From Sulfurospirillum deleyianum DSM 6946 (GTDB lineage: Bacteria; Campylobacterota; Campylobacteria; Campylobacterales; Sulfurospirillaceae): 64,000 nt of DNA. The stretch spans positions 1,240,001 to 1,304,000 of the forward strand of contig NC_013512.1 of assembly GCF_000024885.1 (NCBI RefSeq), written 5' to 3'. The number at the start of each line of letters is the position of its first letter. Positions within the stretch are counted from its first letter, which is position 1. This document shows positions 8,629 to 17,375 of the stretch, piece after piece. The notes beneath the pieces were generated by a model. The model was not told the DNA's origin. It did not search any database and was given only the letters and a program-made list of their open reading frames with translations. The translations under genes and the position numbers were made by a program.

Positions 8629-10782
8629 TCACCTAGCCCCCTTACTCTCCAAGTACTGTATCACCTCGATATTTTTGCCATAATTTGCCCATTTTAAAGC
8701 ACTCTCTTTGCCTCTGCATGTTGCGTTGAGGGGGACGCCTTTTTCGACGAGGTAGCGTACCATTTCTACGGTGCCATCTTGGGCGATATAGTGGAGTGTG
8801 CTACAGCCGTCTTTATCGGTTTGGGCGATGTTGCCTCCGTAGTGTTCAAGCAATTTCATTGCTTCTATTTGCTCTCTAAGGGCTGCGAACATCATGCTTT
8901 CTCCATCGGCTCTTCCGCCATTTTCCAAGAGTGCCTTCAAGGCGTTGAGTTTTCCTAAGCGTGCGCTAATTTGCACAGGTGTGTGCCGCTCATGTCCTGC
9001 AAAATTTGGGTTTGCTCCTGCTTTGCATAAAGCGATGACGTCGTTTGCTTTATCGTCTTGGGCGGCTTGGTACAGAAGGGTTTGAAGTTGGTCTTTGCTC
9101 AGATTTGCGTACGGGTCTGTTTGCGCCGATGGTTTGGTACTCACTTGCTTGGCATTGAGGTCATGGAAAAAAGCTTTTTCTTTATTCATCGCAATCAGCG
9201 TGTTTCCCACAACACCCACCGATGCAATGGAGACGCCATCAAACGGGATTGTTTTTAAAACTTGACAGTTTTTCATGTCGATGAGACTCACGCCATCTTG
9301 GTATTGTGCTTTGTAGATGATTCCATTGTGAAGCGTCATCGCACTAGGACTGTTGCTTGCATAGCGATTGGTAGGGTTTGTTTGCGCATCACACAGAGGC
9401 ACGATGTGTTTGTCTTTGGTGATTTCAAACAGGCTTAATGCCCCTTTGTCTTGGTTGATGAGAAGTGTGTTGTGGTACATTTTTAGCCCCACGGCTCTTC
9501 CATCAAACGCTAACGTGTGTGCCATCTTTTGTGGTTCTTTTGGGTTTTCAACATCAAAAATACTCACATAGTCTTGGAATGTGGAGAGGATTAAAAGCCC
9601 ATTGGCATACGCCATAAACCGACTGTACTCGTGTAGCTTTGTCTTTGAAACCAGCTTAGGCTCACTGGGTGTAGAAACATCAAAAATCGACAATGCCCTT
9701 TGGTCTTTATGGCTAAAGTTGGTATCGGCGACGTAGAGGTACTTGCCATTTGTGGCTATGCTAAAGATGTTGTTTCCAAAATTGAGAGTGCTTAGTATGG
9801 TTGGATTTTGCAAGTCTTTAATGTCCACGATGCTCACCCAACCCCCAGCACCCTCCGAAAAATAAGGAGCCGCTTGTGTCACATAAGCGATGTCGCCCAC
9901 GATGCTCACCGATGTTGCGATGCCTGGAAGATGGTGCAACGCTGAGAGTAACATGGGGTTTTTGATGTCGTGGACATCAATGATGAGTAAACCTTGGTTG
10001 GCAAGAAAAAGCGTGTTGTTTTGAATATGAAGGGATTCGCCTTTAATCTGCTCTAGTGCTATGGTTTGGGGTACTTTTTTGGTGGGAATAAAGTTTTTAT
10101 CTTTGAGCTTTGCGCTGTTTTCATTCGCAAACAAAATATTGATTTCTCGTGAGCTAAGTTTGATAGAATCACCCGTTTTTGTATGAACTAAACGCTCGCC
10201 CTCCCAGTGAATATCTTCACGTTCTATCCCTTTTCCAAAGATGATAAACGACGTATATTTCCACGGATACGAGCCATCATAACCCTTAATTTGAGCCGTA
10301 TCGACACTTTCGGGTCTAAATTCGATGACATCATGCCCCCAATTTTCTTCAAAGATAAAGATATCGCTTCCATAGCTATTGTGAACCGTATCGTCGCCTT
10401 TGCCCATGTAAAAAATGTCATTATCAACGGCGTCATCGACCCAGTCATCGCCATCCCCTGCGATATACGCCACATCACCCGCATCACACACGATAGAATG
10501 GTTTGTTGCATCAAGGGCTAACACGATTTTTTTGCCACTGCCCTCACACCTTGCGTGCATATCCCACGTCAGCATCGTGCGGTTTTCCAGATCAACGGGT
10601 TGGAGTCTTTTTGGAAACGTGGGGAGCCCCGTTAAAATTTCTTTGGGGAAATACCCCTTCTCTTGCCCATCTTTGATAAAACTTTTCAATGATTCTAAGG
10701 AGTCAATGCGTGTTGTTTGCACCCCTTTATTCTCACAACCAAAAAAACAGACAACCACTAAGATAACCATGATGTAACGCAT
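8629..10782 (-). CDS. lipoprotein with RTX-like repeats, LVIVD propeller and ankyrin repeats
   Basis: A 717-aa protein that begins with a lipoprotein signal (MRYIMVILVVVCFFGC, lipobox FFGC). In order: a hemolysin-type calcium-binding stretch (about 110-155: AGDGDDWVDDAVDNDIFYMG, KGDDTVHNSYGSDIFIFEEN), five or more LVIVD-type repeats forming a likely beta-propeller (LLIIDVHDIKNPMLLSALHH, VSIVDIKDLQNPTILSTL, LSIFDVSTPSEPKLVS, VSIFDVENPKEPQKMA), and at least four ankyrin repeats at the C-terminus (ANPNFAGHERHTPVQISARL to KGVPLNATCRGKESALKWAN). The start at 10782 has the ribosome site AAGGAG; a longer reading to 10902 lacks a leader. It is a likely envelope-anchored binding or scaffold protein of unknown ligand. 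Confidence 0.82.
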   Translation of the reverse strand: MRYIMVILVVVCFFGCENKGVQTTRIDSLESLKSFIKDGQEKGYFPKEILTGLPTFPKRLQPVDLENRTMLTWDMHARCEGSGKKIVLALDATNHSIVCDAGDVAYIAGDGDDWVDDAVDNDIFYMGKGDDTVHNSYGSDIFIFEENWGHDVIEFRPESVDTAQIKGYDGSYPWKYTSFIIFGKGIEREDIHWEGERLVHTKTGDSIKLSSREINILFANENSAKLKDKNFIPTKKVPQTIALEQIKGESLHIQNNTLFLANQGLLIIDVHDIKNPMLLSALHHLPGIATSVSIVGDIAYVTQAAPYFSEGAGGWVSIVDIKDLQNPTILSTLNFGNNIFSIATNGKYLYVADTNFSHKDQRALSIFDVSTPSEPKLVSKTKLHEYSRFMAYANGLLILSTFQDYVSIFDVENPKEPQKMAHTLAFDGRAVGLKMYHNTLLINQDKGALSLFEITKDKHIVPLCDAQTNPTNRYASNSPSAMTLHNGIIYKAQYQDGVSLIDMKNCQVLKTIPFDGVSIASVGVVGNTLIAMNKEKAFFHDLNAKQVSTKPSAQTDPYANLSKDQLQTLLYQAAQDDKANDVIALCKAGANPNFAGHERHTPVQISARLGKLNALKALLENGGRADGESMMFAALREQIEAMKLLEHYGGNIAQTDKDGCSTLHYIAQDGTVEMVRYLVEKGVPLNATCRGKESALKWANYGKNIEVIQYLESKGAR

Positions 10783-10950
10783 CACAACTCCTTTTAAGTC
10801 AACAGAGTATAACACACCCACTAAACATGAGAAATAAGTGAGCTTACGTTTCTTCATGCTCTCACTAGCGTTACTATACTTAACATCTATGTGCATGAGC
10901 ACTTTAGCTGAGTTAAATACTTTTACATGTAAAAACGCTTAAGTTTTTAC

Positions 10951-11116
10951 TAGACTTCTTTCATAACCCATTGAAAAAAGAGTATCGATGATAGCACATC
11001 ACTTTTTAAAACTAAAAAGATCATTATAGCTACGGCTATGACTCAATTTTGAGTTTTAAAAATCAACGCACTTTTAGCAAACTCTTTATCTTTTCAAGGG
11101 TTATGAAAGAAGTCTA
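10951..11116. repeat. 166-bp MITE-like inverted-repeat element
   Basis: TAGACTTCTTTCATAACCC at the left end is matched in inverse at the right end (GGGTTATGAAAGAAGTCTA, 11098-11116), and the match continues for about 26 bp with one extra base. Interior segments also pair loosely (the CACTTTTTAAAACT region against its counterpart near 11050). It has no reading frame of note. Both ends are flanked by TA, consistent with a TA target. It lies between the lipoprotein promoter region and the histidine kinase stop codon. A 17-bp copy of one end recurs at 57264-57280. Confidence 0.6.
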
Positions 11117-11117
11117 A

Positions 11118-12302
11118 TTATAAAATAATCTCAAACCGTGCACCGCCTTGTGCATTGGTAGCGCTGATTTTTCCTTGCATATGCTCTTCCACAATCATTT
11201 TGGTCATATAAAGTCCCAACCCTGTACCCCTCTTTGCCTCTTTGGTTGAGACATAAGGCTCAAACAGATGTGCGACTATTTTCTCATCAATGCCTCCGCC
11301 ATTATCTTCTACCAAAATGACAACCTGCCCCGCATCATTGATAAATGCTGTGATAATAATAAATTTTTCCGCTACATGATGTGCTTTTATCAACACATCT
11401 TTAGCGTTATTTAAAAGCGTAATCATGCATTGATTAAACTCATTGGGATAACTCTCTAGTTTCAGTCCCTCATCGACCTCTAATGAAAGCTCAATGCGAT
11501 GCATCGTGTACAAAGGTTTGACCATCTGAATAACATGCAAGAGCTGTTTTTTAACATCAAACACTTTTTTTGTTTTATCGGGTCTAAAAAAATCACGAAA
11601 ATCATCCACGGTTTTAGACATCTGTGAAATTTGGCGCATGGCATCTTCTTTAAACATATCCATGAGCGTATCATCCAGCGCTTTCATTTTGTATTTAAAG
11701 ACAATATTTTGCGTCATCAAAGAGAGAATGTTGAGCGGTTGGCGCCATTGATGGGCTATCATGCTTATCATCTCGCCCATTTGCGCATGGCGGGATTGTT
11801 GGATGAGCACCATGGCTTGTTGTTTGTTTTTTTCTATCTGTTGCATAAGTTGGGCATTGCTCTCACGTATACAGTAAGATTGTTTGAGTTCACTTAAATC
11901 CAAAAAAGCTGTGACACGCAAACTTTTCTCATTTTTCATCACCGTTGTTCCACGAATCAATGCACAAAACGCTGTACCATCACATTTTTGAAGCATACAC
12001 TCATACATATCCACACGAGGCAAACGAAGCTGTGCTTCAACCAATGTTAAAGACTCAGGAGCCACTAACTCCAAAAGATTTTTTCCAATTAACTGATGCC
12101 TAGAAAAACAACCAAAAAGATGAATAGCCCGCTGGTTGACCTCGACAATCACACCATTGTGGGACAAAACCATCCCCTCAATACTCAAATCCATAAAACG
12201 GGCTAATTGTGATTGACTTCGTTGCCACAGCACAAAACCAACACCACTAAAAGAGAGTAAGCCTAGCAAAAAAATATGACTATAATCCCATGTTAAAGGC
12301 AT
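11118..12302 (-). CDS. PAS-domain sensor histidine kinase
   Basis: A 394-aa kinase: one N-terminal membrane segment (about 8-25), a PAS domain (about 35-140: MDLSIEGMVLSHNGVIVEVN), a phosphoacceptor helix with H184 (SMIAHQWRQPLNILSLM), and an ATPase domain with N (LLNNAKDVL), G1 (VEDNGGGIDE) and G2 (GTGLGLYMTK) boxes. The start at 12302 has a GGAG ribosome site and overlaps the upstream response-regulator gene by 10 bp; a longer start at 12365 would overlap it much further. With only one membrane segment, sensing is probably through the cytoplasmic PAS. Its partner is probably the adjacent REC-EAL protein. Confidence 0.88.
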   Translation of the reverse strand: MPLTWDYSHIFLLGLLSFSGVGFVLWQRSQSQLARFMDLSIEGMVLSHNGVIVEVNQRAIHLFGCFSRHQLIGKNLLELVAPESLTLVEAQLRLPRVDMYECMLQKCDGTAFCALIRGTTVMKNEKSLRVTAFLDLSELKQSYCIRESNAQLMQQIEKNKQQAMVLIQQSRHAQMGEMISMIAHQWRQPLNILSLMTQNIVFKYKMKALDDTLMDMFKEDAMRQISQMSKTVDDFRDFFRPDKTKKVFDVKKQLLHVIQMVKPLYTMHRIELSLEVDEGLKLESYPNEFNQCMITLLNNAKDVLIKAHHVAEKFIIITAFINDAGQVVILVEDNGGGIDEKIVAHLFEPYVSTKEAKRGTGLGLYMTKMIVEEHMQGKISATNAQGGARFEIIL

Positions 12303-14062
12303 CGTAACTCCAAAGAGGGTTCCCCTACAAAATAACCTTGAAAACCATCCACACCGATTTGGCATAAGCGTTTAAAAATTATTTCATTGTGAACATACTC
12401 TGCAATCGTTTTTACATGTAAAGCGTGTGCAAAAGCAACAATACCCTCTACAAGATGCAGTACCTTTTCATCGTTATCAATTTGACGAATTAAAGAACCA
12501 TCAATTTTAAGATGTGTCGGAGAGAGATGGAGTAGATGTGCAAAATTAGAATAGCCTGTGCCAAAATCATCCACAGCGATAGGCGCATCATCGTACCCAA
12601 TATCACGCAAAAACTCTTTGATGACTTGTGCATTCATCCCTTTTTCACTCTCCAAAATCTCAAACATCAACATCGAACATCCATACGACGCTTTAAACAT
12701 ATGCAACTGTGTACGCAACAGCGTACGAATCTCTTTATTGACGATATCACGTTCACTTAAATTAATCGAAAAAAGCACGGTGGGATTTAAAAACATCTTC
12801 GCCAATACCTTCTCAATCATACGGTAACTTAAGCGATCATACTGGCGGGTACGTTTGGATAAATCTAAAAACAAAGAGGGCGAAACGTACATATCCTGTC
12901 CAGCTTCATCTTTGGTTTTAATGCGCATTAATGCCTCATATTTTAAAATCTCACCGCAGGCATTGACAACGGGTTGATAAAAAGGAATCACATCATCATT
13001 ATCAAGGGTATCTGCAATCACTTCTTGCCAATAAAAATCACTGCTCAAACACGCCGTTTCATCTAAATTGCTGGTATAAACCACAAATTTTTTGCCCATC
13101 TGCTTGGCAAAATCAAGTGCGGTATAAGCTTTTTTAAAAAGTTCCTCGTGATCAAATGTTACCCCAACAGTAATCCCTATCATGATCTTTTTAGGTAAAG
13201 ATTCTATCTCCAAAGGATGTTCATTGAGCGTATCAACCACGTGCATAATATCTGCGTAAATCTGCTCCGTATCCAAAGCACATGTGGCTTTAAACAAAAC
13301 AAAGTCATTCGAAGAGAGCTCAAACGCACGATAACCTAGCGTTTGAGCGACATGATGTAACTCTCTTGCGAAACGTTGGACAATTTCATGGCTTATCTTA
13401 GCGCCATACAGTTTCATATAATGCGTTAAATGATCCATATGAATGAGAAAAAAAAGAGGAATTTCAAGGGGTGATAAAAGGGCTAAATGCTCCTCTAAAA
13501 ATTTTTTATTGGGAAGTTTGGTATGAATCTCCTTAAAACTTTGATCATACAAAGCAGACTCTTGCAATTCAACTTTTTGTGCGAGTTGTTGCATATGCGT
13601 GTGTGTCGCTTTTTGAAGATTCACGCTATCAACAACCCGAATTAATGTCTCTAAAAAATAGTCAAAATCGAATGGTTTTAACACATAGCCATTCACCCCT
13701 AAACGAATAGACTCCAAAAAGTAGTCACTGTCATTATACGCAGAGGTAATAATAATCGCCGTTTCATGACAAATTTTACGTATTTTTGCAATCAGTGAAA
13801 TACCATCGAGTTTGGGGATTTTTAAATCAACGACAATCAAATCATAAGAGAGTTTAAGAGGTAATTCAAGAGAAGGAATCGTGATTTTTGCATCCACAAA
13901 TTTATCGTAAGCACTCTGTCCATCACTGACCATATCAATATGTTCAAAGATATTGGACAAAAGCGCATAGGTATATTTTTGCGTTACCTCATCATCTTCA
14001 ACATATAAAACACGCATCCCTTGACAACGCTCTTTTAAGCTTTTTACTGCTGATTGCGTCAT
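12293..14062 (-). CDS. response regulator with degenerate GGDEF and intact EAL domain
   Basis: A 589-aa protein: receiver domain (about 14-135; acidic E22/D23/D24, phosphoacceptor D79 in LIVVDLKIPKLDG), a GGDEF-like domain whose motif has become SSNDF (in FELSSNDFVLF) and which should not be catalytic, and an EAL domain with YEALMRIK, VDDFGTGYSN, LKIDGSLI and GFQGYFVG preserved. It is most likely a phosphorylation-controlled c-di-GMP phosphodiesterase. It overlaps the following histidine kinase gene by 10 bp, which points to translational coupling and pairing. Confidence 0.88.
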   Translation of the reverse strand: MTQSAVKSLKERCQGMRVLYVEDDEVTQKYTYALLSNIFEHIDMVSDGQSAYDKFVDAKITIPSLELPLKLSYDLIVVDLKIPKLDGISLIAKIRKICHETAIIITSAYNDSDYFLESIRLGVNGYVLKPFDFDYFLETLIRVVDSVNLQKATHTHMQQLAQKVELQESALYDQSFKEIHTKLPNKKFLEEHLALLSPLEIPLFFLIHMDHLTHYMKLYGAKISHEIVQRFARELHHVAQTLGYRAFELSSNDFVLFKATCALDTEQIYADIMHVVDTLNEHPLEIESLPKKIMIGITVGVTFDHEELFKKAYTALDFAKQMGKKFVVYTSNLDETACLSSDFYWQEVIADTLDNDDVIPFYQPVVNACGEILKYEALMRIKTKDEAGQDMYVSPSLFLDLSKRTRQYDRLSYRMIEKVLAKMFLNPTVLFSINLSERDIVNKEIRTLLRTQLHMFKASYGCSMLMFEILESEKGMNAQVIKEFLRDIGYDDAPIAVDDFGTGYSNFAHLLHLSPTHLKIDGSLIRQIDNDEKVLHLVEGIVAFAHALHVKTIAEYVHNEIIFKRLCQIGVDGFQGYFVGEPSLELRCL

Positions 14063-14160
14063 AATATTCCTTCAAGCATTTCAAATAGAGGCCTGATTAT
14101 ACTGAAAGATTATCACATATTATCTGTTTTTTATGAGGATTATAAGTTTTAAACCTTTTT

Positions 14161-14829
14161 TTACATAACCAAACGGTATCCTGTTCCGTACTCTGTAATA
14201 ATGAATTTTGGCTTTTTAGAGTTATCCCCAAGCTTTTTTCGAATGTTCTGAATGTGGTAATTAAGCGATTGGCGAGAACTTAAAGAAGAAAGATGTATCG
14301 CTAAAACATCCCGATAAACAACCCTATTTTTATTCTCTATAAGGAAAGAGAGTATTTTGTATTCGATGGCAGTAAGGGAGAGAGGAATGCCATTGAGAGA
14401 AATCGTTTGATTTTTATAGTCAACACTCAAACTGGTTTTAGAGTATTCAAACTTAATCATCGAACAGCGTTTTAAAATCGCCCACATTCTCACTTCTAAC
14501 TCTTCAAGCATAAAGGGCTTGCACAAATAATCATCAACCCCAAAACGAAACGCTTTTACCTTTGCCTCAAGGTCTGAATGACAACTTAAAACAATAATAG
14601 GAATAGTATTTTGATTGTTAATCTGTTTAATCACCTCAAACCCGCTAAAATCAGGCAAAGAAAGATCCAGCAGTAGGAGTTCATACGATGAAGAAAGCAG
14701 TTTAGAAAGTCCATCAACAGCAGTCTCAGCAACGCTAACTTCAAAACCCACCGTATCTAAAAAATCAGCAACTTCCTTTGCGGCCGCCACATCATCTTCA
14801 ATCAAAAGAACTTTAATTTTTTTCTGCAT
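14161..14829 (-). CDS. OmpR/PhoB-type response regulator
   Basis: A 222-aa two-domain regulator. The receiver has acidic residues E11/D12/D13 and phosphoacceptor D55 (LLLLDLSLPDFSGF). The C-terminal winged-helix domain shows the usual pattern LTAIEYKILSFLIENKNRVV, then LNYHIQNIRKKLGD and ITEYGTGYRLVM. The start at 14829 is preferred because the alternative TTG at 14841 sits too close to the GGGAG site. It lies 98 bp upstream of the REC-EAL/kinase pair on the same strand, so all three may act in one pathway. Targets are unknown. Confidence 0.87.
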   Translation of the reverse strand: MQKKIKVLLIEDDVAAAKEVADFLDTVGFEVSVAETAVDGLSKLLSSSYELLLLDLSLPDFSGFEVIKQINNQNTIPIIVLSCHSDLEAKVKAFRFGVDDYLCKPFMLEELEVRMWAILKRCSMIKFEYSKTSLSVDYKNQTISLNGIPLSLTAIEYKILSFLIENKNRVVYRDVLAIHLSSLSSRQSLNYHIQNIRKKLGDNSKKPKFIITEYGTGYRLVM

Positions 14830-15040
14830 TTCGATCAACACTCCCTATTTAGATACGCTAATTATATACATAAAGCTCATAATTTTGCAAATATTCTTCA
14901 CTTTTTATGGACATAGACTTCTCATAGAAAACAAAATAGAGACGCTTTGTCATCCAAAACAAAATGAAAGGACACCCCTAAACCAAGGCTTACTTAAGGG
15001 GATAAGGATACTTTAACTACCGCTTAGCTACCATATAAGA

Positions 15041-15703
15041 ATGACTCAGATTGAAAAAATACGACTTTTAAAACTCTTATACCAATACAGAGCAATGGGA
15101 TTTGAATACTTTCAAGAGTATCGACCTCTTGCGCTGAGCACATCATCGGCTCTTTCGTGCAATCTTGAAGAGCTGAAAGCCACTGTAGCTCAGTGTCATT
15201 TGTGCGCCCTCTCTAAAAGCCGTAAAAATATCATTTTTGGTGCAGGAAATCTCAAAGCTAAAGTGATGTTCATTGGAGATAATCCAAGTGTTAGCGAAGA
15301 TGAAACGGGAATGCTCTTTAGTGGGAAAAGCGGCGAATTACTGGCTAAAATGATCGAAAATGTTCTTTTAATTCCTAAAGAAGAAGTCTATGTGACCCAT
15401 ATTTTAAAGTGTAAAACACCTGAAAATCGTGTTCCAACACCTGAAGAAGTGGCATGTTGTAAGCCTTATATGATGCAGCAAATTCAACTGATTCAACCGA
15501 AAATTATCGTAACGCTTGGCTCAACAAGTTTTCACCATCTTACAGGCGAATACGAAACACCTATGGATACGATACGTGGAAGCGTGCTTCATTTTGGCGA
15601 AGCAAAATTGATTCCGACGTTTCATCCCAATTTTTTACTGCGAAACCCTAGTGCTAAAAAAGAGGTTTATGCAGATTTGTTAAAAGTAAGGAGTATGTTA
15701 TGA
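15041..15703 (+). CDS. uracil-DNA glycosylase, family 4/5-like, divergent
   Basis: A 220-aa protein of the uracil-DNA glycosylase superfamily. Motif 1 is VMFIGDNPSVSEDETGMLFS, where family 4 usually has GEAPG and ED; the C-terminal motif is IPTFHPNFLLRNP (usual HPS-xxLR). Two cysteine pairs fit an iron-sulfur cluster: CHLC (about 51-54) and cysteines in LKCKTPENRVPTPEEVACC. It would remove uracil from DNA in base-excision repair. The first 45 residues are not typical of the family. Motif 1 is altered (GDNP), so activity is likely but not certain. It overlaps the next gene by 4 bp (ATGA), suggesting one transcript. Confidence 0.78.
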   Translation: MTQIEKIRLLKLLYQYRAMGFEYFQEYRPLALSTSSALSCNLEELKATVAQCHLCALSKSRKNIIFGAGNLKAKVMFIGDNPSVSEDETGMLFSGKSGELLAKMIENVLLIPKEEVYVTHILKCKTPENRVPTPEEVACCKPYMMQQIQLIQPKIIVTLGSTSFHHLTGEYETPMDTIRGSVLHFGEAKLIPTFHPNFLLRNPSAKKEVYADLLKVRSML

Positions 15704-16980
15704 AAATCTGGCTAAGCCTTGCCATTGGGCTTTTGTTACTGACGGGATGTGGTACCACCAATACCGCTCAACCTTATAAACCAAGTACATTCAATGTTTC
15801 CAGTGCGAAACGCTCTACCCCAACAAAAAGTACAACACGCTATCCTGGTTCACAACCCTCTACCCAAACGGTTAAACCAAGCCAAAGCATACCTGATGAA
15901 GCCGTCACGATTGACACTACGATCACCTCTTCAACCCTTGCCATGGCAACGCCAACACCCAAAAGTACTTTAGAAACACCTTCAAGCATCGAAGCAGAAA
16001 GTGTTGCATCAACACCAAGCAGTGCGCTAACCCCTCCTCCACTGAACGATGATAACAGTATGATTAAAATCGCAGTTTTAGTGCCACAAAGAACCATTAA
16101 AAAGTATGCTATTACCTCTGTCAATTCCGTTATTTCTTATTTACTCTATAAAAATTACTATTTTGACCTTAATGTTTTTAACTCAGGCGATGAAAGAGCT
16201 GATTCGATTATTAAAGAACTCGATGCGATTAAAGCGGGTGGATATCATTACATTATTGCACCCGTCACACAAGAAGGTGCAGCAGTCATTGCTTCTCATG
16301 AACAGCATATTCCTGTATTTATTCCGACACTTCACCATACAAGCTTTCCAACAACCAATACCAACATCATCTTTGGTGGCATTGACTATGACCAACAGAT
16401 TGCTCTTTTAAGTGAAAAAGCCAATACCCGTGTAGGAACCTTTGAAGATGGCAGTAGCCTCAGTTATCAGCTCAATGCATCGGTTAAAAAACACACTGCA
16501 AATGTTTTTTATGAAAAACGTGTTGAAAATGCCAAAGCGAACTTTAAACAAATGTTCAAAGGCAACGGCTCTTTAAATAAAGCCTCTTTATTTCTGAACA
16601 CCCCGATTGTAACGTCAAGTTTAATAGCTTCTCAACTTCGAGCCAACAGCCTCAACCCTTACGCTCTGCTCTCAACCCAAATTAACTACAATCCACTGCT
16701 TCTTACCCTCACACAGTATGAGGATAGAGACCATATGTACATTGCCAACTCGATTCAAAAAGCACCCGCAGGGCTAGAAGAGATCAATGCCATGTTTGGG
16801 CATGACATTGTCTATGACTGGGTCAATTACTCAACCTCAATAGGGATTGATTATTTGTGTTATGACTTCTTTGAAGGTCAAGCAAAACGTCTCTTTGATG
16901 AGCCTATACTTCAAAATCAAGTTGTCTATAACACTTCACTTTACCAACCAGAACGTAACCAATTTATACGTGTTCCTTAA
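15700..16980 (+). CDS. lipoprotein with periplasmic-binding-protein-like domain
   Basis: A 426-aa protein with a lipoprotein signal (MKIWLSLAIGLLLLTGC, lipobox LTGC at 14-17), then a low-complexity Thr/Ser/Pro linker (about 20-120), then an alpha/beta region beginning IKIAVLVPQRTIKKYA with YHYIIAPVTQEGAAVIASHE and IPVFIPTLHHTSFP. This layout resembles type-1 periplasmic binding proteins and LpoA-like lipoproteins. The linker would let the domain reach away from the membrane. The function is not known; a cell-wall or ligand-binding role is a guess. It is translationally coupled to the preceding glycosylase gene (ATGA overlap), an unexpected partner. Confidence 0.75.
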   Translation: MKIWLSLAIGLLLLTGCGTTNTAQPYKPSTFNVSSAKRSTPTKSTTRYPGSQPSTQTVKPSQSIPDEAVTIDTTITSSTLAMATPTPKSTLETPSSIEAESVASTPSSALTPPPLNDDNSMIKIAVLVPQRTIKKYAITSVNSVISYLLYKNYYFDLNVFNSGDERADSIIKELDAIKAGGYHYIIAPVTQEGAAVIASHEQHIPVFIPTLHHTSFPTTNTNIIFGGIDYDQQIALLSEKANTRVGTFEDGSSLSYQLNASVKKHTANVFYEKRVENAKANFKQMFKGNGSLNKASLFLNTPIVTSSLIASQLRANSLNPYALLSTQINYNPLLLTLTQYEDRDHMYIANSIQKAPAGLEEINAMFGHDIVYDWVNYSTSIGIDYLCYDFFEGQAKRLFDEPILQNQVVYNTSLYQPERNQFIRVP

Positions 16981-17347
16981 ACACCAAGATAAAAAAAGCT
17001 TTTGTCTCCTCGTCGATTTTGCATGGCTTCCCCTCTTTAACATAGGCTAAAGTGGAGGTCATGCTAAAGAGTTTTTCTGTGCCTCGAAAGACCTCTTGCT
17101 GTAAAATCAAAGAAGCATTTTTTAATTCTATAAGCTTATTTTTCACTTCGAGAAGATCACCCAAAAGAGCTGGTTTAAAAAAATCAGCCTCTAAATGGCG
17201 CACCACAAAATGCCCACCATTTACTGCGGGACTTTTCCCCTGCTCATAAAACAAATCACTGCGCGCTCGTTCACAAAATTTCAAATAATTGGCATGGTAA
17301 ACCACACCACCTGCGTCAGTATCATCATAATAAACACGTGTTTTCAT
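16964..17347 (-). CDS. ybgC: YbgC-type acyl-CoA thioesterase
   Basis: A 127-aa hot-dog-fold protein. The catalytic motif VYYDDTDAGGVVYHANYLKF near the N-terminus is that of the 4-hydroxybenzoyl-CoA thioesterase/YbgC family, with the active Asp in DTDAGG. YbgC hydrolyses short-chain acyl-CoAs, and in proteobacteria it is linked to the Tol-Pal region, though no tol genes are seen here. Its 3' end overlaps the convergent lipoprotein gene by 17 bp. The integrase stop codon lies only 28 bp upstream of its start, so its native promoter was probably displaced by the inserted element. Confidence 0.88.
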   Translation of the reverse strand: MKTRVYYDDTDAGGVVYHANYLKFCERARSDLFYEQGKSPAVNGGHFVVRHLEADFFKPALLGDLLEVKNKLIELKNASLILQQEVFRGTEKLFSMTSTLAYVKEGKPCKIDEETKAFFILVFKEHV

Positions 17348-17375
17348 CTCAAAAGCCCTTATCTTCGGTATTTAA

